A DNA stretch of 64,000 bases from Tenacibaculum gallaicum (GTDB lineage: Bacteria; Bacteroidota; Bacteroidia; Flavobacteriales; Flavobacteriaceae), in NCBI RefSeq assembly GCF_003387615.1, contig NZ_QUNS01000001.1, forward strand, positions 536,241-600,240, written 5' to 3'. This document shows positions 59,287 to 64,000 of this stretch, in pieces. Both the position numbers and the translations under genes were made by a program. Position 1 is the stretch's first letter; every line of letters starts with the position of its first letter. The notes under the pieces were generated by a model. The model was not told where the DNA came from and made no database searches. It was given only the letters and a program-made list of their open reading frames with translations.

Positions 59287-60318
59287 ATGAAAAAATTAAT
59301 GATTGCATTGTTAGTGTGTTCTTTTTTTAGTTGTAAACAGGAAGATGTGTACACTAATGTAGAACTAGCTTTTGAACAACCAAGCAATTTTCCCGAGCCT
59401 CATTATAATTTAAGCTCAAATCCAATCACAGAAAAAGGCTTTGAATTAGGAAAGAAACTTTTTTATGAAGGAAAACTATCATCAGACGGAGTAGTTTCTT
59501 GTGCTTTTTGCCATCAGCAAAAGTTTGCATTTACGCATCACGGACATCAATTAAGTCACGGAGTTGAAGATAGAGAAGGAACTAGGAATACGCCTCCAGT
59601 TCAAAATATGGCTTTCCAAAAGCAGTTTTCATGGGATGGAGCAGCTTTTCACCTAGATATATTTCCAATAATACCAATTACAAATCCTGTTGAGATGGAT
59701 GAAACTGTAACCAATATTTTGGAAAAGCTACAAGAAGATGTGACTTACCGAAAATTATTTAGTCAAGCTTTTGAAGACGGAGAAATCAATGCTGACAATA
59801 CGTTTAAGGCGATGTCTCAATTTATGTTGATGATGGTCTCAGCCAACTCAAAGTACGATAAATACGTTCGAGTGGAAAAAGGAGGAGAGTTTTCTAAACA
59901 AGAAAAAAAGGGACTAGCGCTTTTTAAAGCAAAATGTGCTTCTTGTCATACATCCGATTTGTTTACAGACGATGCTTTTAGAAATAATGGTTTACCAATC
60001 AACCCAGAAATTAACGATTTAGGAAGAATGACGGTTACCTTATTAGAAGAAGACAAATACAAATTTAAAGTGCCCAGTCTAAGAAATATTGAGCTTACCG
60101 CTCCGTATATGCACGACGGTCGATTTGGATCCTTAAAATCAGTATTAAATTTTTATGCGACAGGAGTTCAGGAAACTCAAAATTTAGACCCAATTCTTAA
60201 AAATAAGAATGGAACAATCGGAATACCATTAAACGAACAAGAAAAAGAAGATATTATAGCTTTTTTAAAAACATTAACAGATGAAGAATTTATCACAGAT
60301 AAAAGATTTGCTGAATAA
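59287..60318 (+). CDS. mbnH: MbnH-like di-heme lipoprotein (cytochrome c peroxidase superfamily)
   Basis: A 343-residue lipoprotein (lipobox FFSC near residue 16) with two c-type heme motifs, CAFCH at 72-76 and CASCH at 217-221, in the arrangement of bacterial di-heme peroxidases and MbnH/MauG-like enzymes. Other landmarks: LGKKLFYEGKLSSDGVVSC, GTRNTPPVQNMAFQKQFSWDG, PITNPVEMDE, FKVPSLRNIELTAPYMHDGRF. FSWDG and NPVEM are typical of the MbnH group. Pairing with an MbnP-like gene makes tryptophan oxidation the probable activity. The 3' end overlaps the next gene by 38 bases. Confidence 0.87.
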   Translation: MKKLMIALLVCSFFSCKQEDVYTNVELAFEQPSNFPEPHYNLSSNPITEKGFELGKKLFYEGKLSSDGVVSCAFCHQQKFAFTHHGHQLSHGVEDREGTRNTPPVQNMAFQKQFSWDGAAFHLDIFPIIPITNPVEMDETVTNILEKLQEDVTYRKLFSQAFEDGEINADNTFKAMSQFMLMMVSANSKYDKYVRVEKGGEFSKQEKKGLALFKAKCASCHTSDLFTDDAFRNNGLPINPEINDLGRMTVTLLEEDKYKFKVPSLRNIELTAPYMHDGRFGSLKSVLNFYATGVQETQNLDPILKNKNGTIGIPLNEQEKEDIIAFLKTLTDEEFITDKRFAE

Positions 60319-61270
60319 AGTAGTACTCATATTACTATTATTAATTTCAGTACAAATACAAGCGGACACCCCATTTCCTGAGCGATATGAGCTATTTTTA
60401 GATTGTGATGCTTGTGGTTGTAGTAACAGCGGAGGTAGTTTAGGAATGGGAGGAATTATAGATAATAACTTTATTGGGGTACGTTATCTACACCAAAAAT
60501 ACCAATCAAAAGACGGTATTTTTAATAACTCTCCAGTTATAAATGAGTATTTTAATACGGTACAAGTTTGGTCTCGAATTCCAATTGTTAAAGAGTATCT
60601 AGAAGCCCAAGTTTTTGTTCCTTTCCATTTTCATTCAAGAGACTATGTTGATAAAACAACGGCTATTGAAGGTTTAGGAGATATTTCTTTTTTAATCAAT
60701 TATACTATTTTAAATAAAAATACAGGAAATTATAAGGAGGAAAAAGACAAGGTCATATCTTCTAATCATCTATTAAAAATAGGTGGAGGGTTAAAGTTAC
60801 CAACAGGAACTTATAACGAAGCAATTAATAACTCAATAAACCCAAGTTTTCAATTAGGAACAGGAAGTGTTGATGTTATTACGAATCTTCAGTATGTATT
60901 TAAGAGAAATAATTTCGGAGTTACAAATTATCTTAATTATTACATAAAAACTACAAATAAAGAAGAATATCGATTTGGGAATCAATTTAACTTCAATAGT
61001 ACTTTCTTTTATGCTTTTAAAGATAATAAGCAACATAGTTTTGTGCCTTCAGTAGGAGTTTCAGGAGAATTCTATGCAAGTAATAAAATGATTGGATTAA
61101 AAGTTAAAAATACTGAAGGTCATGCACTGTTTTCTAGCTTAGGAGCCGAATATAATGCAAAAAAATTAACAGTAGGAGCTTTAGCAATGTATCCAATACA
61201 GCAAAACTTAGCACAAGGAACTATAGAAGTAAAATATAGAACATCTATTTACTTGAATTACAACTTTTAA
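60281..61270 (+). CDS. Outer membrane barrel protein with N-terminal Cys cluster
   Basis: A 329-residue protein with a signal peptide (about 10-28) and a mature N-terminus FPERYELFLDCDACGCSNSGG (partly shown) followed by SLGMGGIIDNNFIGVRYLHQ. The rest is a transporter-like outer membrane barrel (FVPFHFHSRDY, GLGDISFLINY, LKIGGGLKLPTGTYN, closing SIYLNYNF). The CDACGCSNSGG cluster at the periplasmic end looks like a metal or disulfide site. The gene starts 38 bases inside the MbnH gene, so translation is coupled. I think similar barrels follow MbnP/MbnH genes elsewhere in Bacteroidota. A role as a copper-complex or cofactor export/import port is inferred. Confidence 0.78.
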   Translation: MKNLSQIKDLLNKVVLILLLLISVQIQADTPFPERYELFLDCDACGCSNSGGSLGMGGIIDNNFIGVRYLHQKYQSKDGIFNNSPVINEYFNTVQVWSRIPIVKEYLEAQVFVPFHFHSRDYVDKTTAIEGLGDISFLINYTILNKNTGNYKEEKDKVISSNHLLKIGGGLKLPTGTYNEAINNSINPSFQLGTGSVDVITNLQYVFKRNNFGVTNYLNYYIKTTNKEEYRFGNQFNFNSTFFYAFKDNKQHSFVPSVGVSGEFYASNKMIGLKVKNTEGHALFSSLGAEYNAKKLTVGALAMYPIQQNLAQGTIEVKYRTSIYLNYNF

Positions 61271-61392
61271 GAAAGTTGTAATCTGTTTGTTTAGAATCAA
61301 AAAGTAGGATTGTTTTAAAAAAAAGAGCGGATTTTACGTAAGGATTCTTAAATTTGATGACAAACCCTCAGTTAACAATTAAAAACAAGAAC

Positions 61393-61935
61393 ATGAAAAA
61401 ATCAATTTTATCAATTATTGTATTCGCTGTAGCCCTAGTGTTTTCAAACGAAGTAGCAGCTCAAAAATTCGCGAATTTAGATAAAAGTCCAATGGATGCA
61501 GCTGCTTTTCCTAGTAGTTATAGAATTTCAGATAAAAAAGTAAAAGTTGTTTATAGTCGTCCACAATTAAAAGGAAGATCGTTAGCAAAACTAGCTCCTA
61601 TGGGAAAAGTATGGAGAACAGGAGCTAATGAAGCAGCTGAAATTACATTTTATAAAGAAATAACCTTTGGTGGTAAAAAAGTAAAAGCAGGAACTTATAC
61701 CTTATTTACAATTCCAGGAGAAAAAGAATGGACTCTTATTTTAAATACAGCTAAAAACGTTTGGGGATCTTACTTTTATAATGAAAGTGAAGATGTAGCT
61801 AGAGTTACTGCTCCTACTTCCAAGTCAGACGAAACAATAGAGGCTTTCTCTATTGCTTTTGATGGTGAAGATGATGCATTCAATATGTATATCGGATGGG
61901 ACAATGTTATTGTTACCGTACCTATAAAAGAATAA
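61393..61935 (+). CDS. DUF2911 family secreted protein
   Basis: A 180-residue exported protein with a signal peptide (about 1-23, MKKSILSIIVFAVALVFSN to AAAQ-type cleavage). The DUF2911 core follows: SPMDAAAFPSS, VKVVYSRPQLKGRSL, GKVWRTGANEAAEITFYKE, VKAGTYTLFTIPGEKEWTLI. The family is common in Bacteroidota and has no known function. An in-frame ATG at 61354 would add 13 residues before the signal peptide, so 61393 is preferred. It has its own terminator and is probably independent of the MbnH region. Confidence 0.87.
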   Translation: MKKSILSIIVFAVALVFSNEVAAQKFANLDKSPMDAAAFPSSYRISDKKVKVVYSRPQLKGRSLAKLAPMGKVWRTGANEAAEITFYKEITFGGKKVKAGTYTLFTIPGEKEWTLILNTAKNVWGSYFYNESEDVARVTAPTSKSDETIEAFSIAFDGEDDAFNMYIGWDNVIVTVPIKE

Positions 61936-61951
61936 TTATGATTAAATAGAT

Positions 61952-61982
61952 AAAAAACAGGCATTTTAAATGCCTGTTTTTT
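61952..61982 (+). terminator. Terminator after the DUF2911 gene
   Basis: AAAAAACAGGCATTT (61952-61966) and AAATGCCTGTTTTTT (61968-61982) form a 15-bp stem with further T residues. Confidence 0.9.
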
Positions 61983-62045
61983 TTGTGGGTTATATTGAAG
62001 TTTACAATGAAAGATAACCAAATTTTCAATAAAACATTAAGAGGG

Positions 62046-62061
62046 TTGGCATGATGATTGT
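62046..62061 (+). promoter_or_regulatory. Candidate sigma-54-type promoter for the small barrel gene
   Basis: TTGGCATG-ATGA-TTGT has the RpoN -24/-12 layout (GG, ten bases, G), with T in place of the final C. It lies 36 bases before the ATG at 62097. The element at 35395-35410 has the same form and the same distance to its gene. Confidence 0.6.
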
Positions 62062-62096
62062 TTTAAAGCTTCTTTATATAAATTAAAATTATTATT

Positions 62097-62639
62097 ATGA
62101 AAAAAACAGTACTTGCGATTTTATGTATAATCGCATTTTCAGGAGTTAAAGCACAACAAGTTAAATTTGGAGTTAAAGCAGGGTTAAATGTTGCTACCAT
62201 CCGTGGAGAGAATTTAAATACTGATTCGAAATTGGGATTTCATGCTGGTGGGGTAGTGGAGTTGAAATTATCAGATTCATTTTCTATTCAACCAGAAGTT
62301 CTGTATTCACAAATGGGTACAGAAAACGACATCAATAAATTAAAAATAGATTACATTTCGATACCAGTTATGGCGAAATATTATATTATTGATGGTTTTT
62401 CCCTTGAAGTAGGACCTCAAATATCGTTTTTAGTTGATGATGTTGTAAAAATAAATAATGGTGCAAGCTTAGATCCAGACCTAGAAAACTATGACCTGAG
62501 CGCAAATTTTGGATTAGGTTACCAATTTAAACAAGGCTTATTTGTACAAACACGATATAACTTAGGAGTAACAGCTATTCAAGAAAATCCAGATATTAAA
62601 AACGGCTCTTTTCAAGTTTCTGTTGGATATCAGTTTTAA
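62097..62639 (+). CDS. Porin-family outer membrane beta-barrel protein (PorT-like fold)
   Basis: A 180-residue protein with a signal peptide (about 1-19) and a small barrel of the outer-membrane beta-barrel type common in Bacteroidota: VKFGVKAGLNVATIRGEN, FHAGGVVELKLSDSFSIQPE, YISIPVMAKYYIIDGFSLEVGPQ (partly shown), and closing FQVSVGYQF. The family is mostly of unknown function and often stress-responsive. A sigma-54-like promoter precedes it and a terminator follows. Confidence 0.85.
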   Translation: MKKTVLAILCIIAFSGVKAQQVKFGVKAGLNVATIRGENLNTDSKLGFHAGGVVELKLSDSFSIQPEVLYSQMGTENDINKLKIDYISIPVMAKYYIIDGFSLEVGPQISFLVDDVVKINNGASLDPDLENYDLSANFGLGYQFKQGLFVQTRYNLGVTAIQENPDIKNGSFQVSVGYQF

Positions 62640-62648
62640 CAAGATAAT

Positions 62649-62676
62649 AAAAAAACTCTCAAAAGAGAGTTTTTTT
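62649..62676. terminator. Bidirectional terminator between the barrel and methyltransferase genes
   Basis: AAAAAAACTCTC (62649-62660), loop AAAA, GAGAGTTTTTTT (62665-62676): a perfect 12-bp stem between convergent genes. Confidence 0.88.
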
Positions 62677-62686
62677 GAACAGTACC

Positions 62687-63685
62687 TTACTTTTCTAAAG
62701 AGTATTTTAGCTGGATATCTGGATCCATTTGGTAAGTGTAAACAATAGAATCAAAATTAATAGGATGCTCTATATGCATTTCAAGAGGTAGGGTTAATGA
62801 AGATTCACTTCTTGTTAACCAAATATCGTTATAAACATGTACCAGTGTGTCCAATAGTAAATAGTTGTATTCTTCAATATTAATTGAGTTTACAGCTATT
62901 TTTTTATCAGGAAGTTGTGTAGGAATAGTATTGGTTTCGTTTGACGAAATAGCTTTTCTAACATTTAAAATGGTGTCAATTTCTACAGATGTATGTTTAG
63001 CATCAGTAATAACATCAGTAGCTAAACTCATTTTTACCAATACGTTTTCTGGAATTACAGTTACATCTTTTGGTAGCTGGGGGAGTAAATTAAATAAAAT
63101 AGGAACATAACACTCCCTATACAATAAAGCATCTAACGTTTCACTAAATACAATGTGATACTTTTTTGCTTCAGGGATTTCGAAAGTAACGGCATCTGCA
63201 TTGTAGTGGTTTGTTATATACTTGGTAAGCTCTAATTTTTGAATAAGACTTTTAGCATATTCTAAAGATTTATCATTAATTTCTAACAAAGAAAACTGTA
63301 TTTCTTCAGGACTAAAAAGCGGAGCAATTAAAGTAACAAATGGGGCATATGGCCCACAACCCGCGTAAAAAATATTGATAGTTTTATCAGGGTGTTTTTG
63401 TTGTTTTTCTTTAATAGCCATTACCATAGCTTTTAAAAACTTCACGGTTCGTTTATAGTCTAGCAAACATTGTGCTGCATGGTTTAACCCTAAAGCCTTT
63501 CCTTTTGCAGTTGTTACCGCAGCAAGATGTTCTATGTTTTGATCAAATCCTGTGAGCTGTGTTAGTTCTTTAAAATAAGTGTGTATTTCGTTAATTAAAT
63601 TTTCAATTTCAGGTTGTTCAAGAGAATCTTTAAGTAAAGCCGATACTTTTTCTTTGATATCTAAAGCAGTTACATTTTCATTCAT
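62687..63685 (-). CDS. Class I SAM-dependent methyltransferase-like protein
   Basis: A 332-residue protein. Residues about 1-90 are helical; the Rossmann core follows with motif I NIFYAGCGPYAPF, the acidic end of strand 2 in FSLLEINDKSLEYA, NADAVTFEIP and HIVFSETLDALLYRE, somewhat like the double-E region of protein arginine methyltransferase-type folds. The C-terminal third is beta-rich. I do not recognise a specific family, so substrate and even activity are open. It is divergent from the unrecognised gene starting at 63891, and the pair may be linked. Confidence 0.65.
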   Translation of the reverse strand: MNENVTALDIKEKVSALLKDSLEQPEIENLINEIHTYFKELTQLTGFDQNIEHLAAVTTAKGKALGLNHAAQCLLDYKRTVKFLKAMVMAIKEKQQKHPDKTINIFYAGCGPYAPFVTLIAPLFSPEEIQFSLLEINDKSLEYAKSLIQKLELTKYITNHYNADAVTFEIPEAKKYHIVFSETLDALLYRECYVPILFNLLPQLPKDVTVIPENVLVKMSLATDVITDAKHTSVEIDTILNVRKAISSNETNTIPTQLPDKKIAVNSINIEEYNYLLLDTLVHVYNDIWLTRSESSLTLPLEMHIEHPINFDSIVYTYQMDPDIQLKYSLEK

Positions 63686-63723
63686 AGTAGGTTAATTATT
63701 AAGTTTCCTAAATTATAAAAATA

Positions 63724-63765
63724 TAGCCAAGTATGGCTAACTACACTAAGCTTTTTTGAAGCTTA
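63724..63765. other. Two stem-loops in the divergent spacer 63686-63890
   Basis: TAGCCA-AGTA-TGGCTA (63724-63739) and TAAGCTT-TTTTG-AAGCTTA (63747-63765) are neighbouring inverted repeats between two divergent genes. They may be operator sites or leader hairpins. No exact TAnnTTTG box is found; a shortened TACTTTG lies upstream of the plus-strand gene near 63835. Confidence 0.4.
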
Positions 63766-63890
63766 AATTAAATCGCTCATTACTCAAAAACAATCAGTAA
63801 AGACATTTTAAAACACTCATAAGTATACAATTAATACTTTGCGAAAAGTATTTACCAGTACGTTTACAATTAACCTTAAAACTTTAAAAA

Positions 63891-64000
63891 ATGTCTACAA
63901 ATTACACAACACTATCCGTTACAAATCAAATTTCAAAACCAGTAGAGGTTTATGTAACTTTTGCGGCATCAAATGTTGCTAATAAATGCTGTCCATCACC
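63891..64000 (+). CDS. Unrecognised protein, truncated by the window end
   Basis: An ATG at 63891 opens a frame that runs to the window edge: 36 codons, reading MSTNYTTLSVTNQISKPVEV and then a stretch with YVTFAAS and a Cys-Cys near residue 35. No signal peptide is seen. It resembles the start of small bacterial beta-sandwich proteins of unknown function (VTNxxSxPVxVYVTF), but too little is present to assign a family. The spacing from the divergent methyltransferase gene and the A-rich leader before the ATG support a real start. Confidence 0.5.
   Translation, partial: MSTNYTTLSVTNQISKPVEVYVTFAASNVANKCCPS

Noticed and set aside
57870..61270. A methanobactin biosynthesis operon
   Set aside because: MbnP and MbnH relatives are present, but I see no short precursor peptide gene and no MbnB/MbnC-like genes in the spacers or neighbours.
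61354..61392. Upstream ATG of the DUF2911 gene
   Set aside because: It would place 13 polar residues before a clear signal peptide that starts at 61393.
1..64000. CRISPR arrays, insertion sequences, prophage or integrated elements
   Set aside because: I saw no regularly spaced repeats, transposase or integrase genes, phage structural genes, or abrupt composition changes.

Overview
The window is low-GC chromosomal DNA from a gliding member of the Flavobacteriaceae. Tenacibaculum or a close marine relative is my best guess, but the sequence alone does not fix the genus. Four things support the family: a full-length sprA (type IX secretion translocon) in the order ruvA-sprA-gcvH-vanZ-tonB; a secreted protease with a type IX sorting tail; families largely confined to Bacteroidota (DUF5686, DUF4271, DUF4296, S46 peptidase); and TAnnTTTG -7 boxes with no obvious Shine-Dalgarno sequences. 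No insertion sequence, prophage, CRISPR array or rRNA is visible. Gene density is high and the content is mostly core. Layout: 1-8.1 kb holds the 3' part of a PD-(D/E)XK nuclease gene, tRNA-Ala(GGC), moaE, pgk, a palindromic intergenic repeat, tas, two small proteins, trpS, plsC and a TrhA/hemolysin-III gene. 8.2-22 kb holds a secreted M43 metalloprotease, a CYTH protein, recO with a TonB-dependent receptor, a DUF3817 membrane protein, moaD, DUF5686, AsmA and queG. 22-26 kb holds two paralogous Aer-type PAS proteins and a malic enzyme/phosphotransacetylase fusion. 26-36.8 kb is the sprA locus, followed by two TonB-like proteins and a hexapeptide acetyltransferase. 36.9-47.2 kb is a divergent block. 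On the minus strand is a six-gene operon: FAD/NAD(P) oxidoreductase, NosR/NapH-like ferredoxin membrane protein, MORN-like protein, polyprenyl-phosphate-type GT2, CslA-like beta-mannan-synthase-type GT2, and a GT-C enzyme. On the plus strand are an outer-membrane barrel, a GH113-like beta-mannanase lipoprotein and a small Omp85 protein. I read this block as a candidate beta-mannan-like surface glycan system with an attached redox pair. 47.3-57.4 kb holds an S46 peptidase of DPP11 type, a sterol-desaturase-family protein, hemD with DUF4271, a polyprenyl-phosphomannose-synthase-like GT2, a GNAT, pyrC, a DUF4296 lipoprotein, an SDR epimerase and tyrS. 57.5-62.7 kb is a probable copper/redox cell-envelope module: a Cys-rich small protein, a membrane protein with a CxGKC motif, MbnP-like and MbnH-like lipoproteins, and a barrel with an N-terminal Cys cluster, then DUF2911 and a small barrel. 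The window closes with a SAM methyltransferase-like gene and the first 36 codons of an unrecognised gene. Most interesting: the MbnP/MbnH module without a methanobactin operon in the window, the redox-plus-mannan-type glycan block, the pair of stand-alone Aer-type PAS proteins with an identical 15-residue tail, and two matched sigma-54-like promoters.
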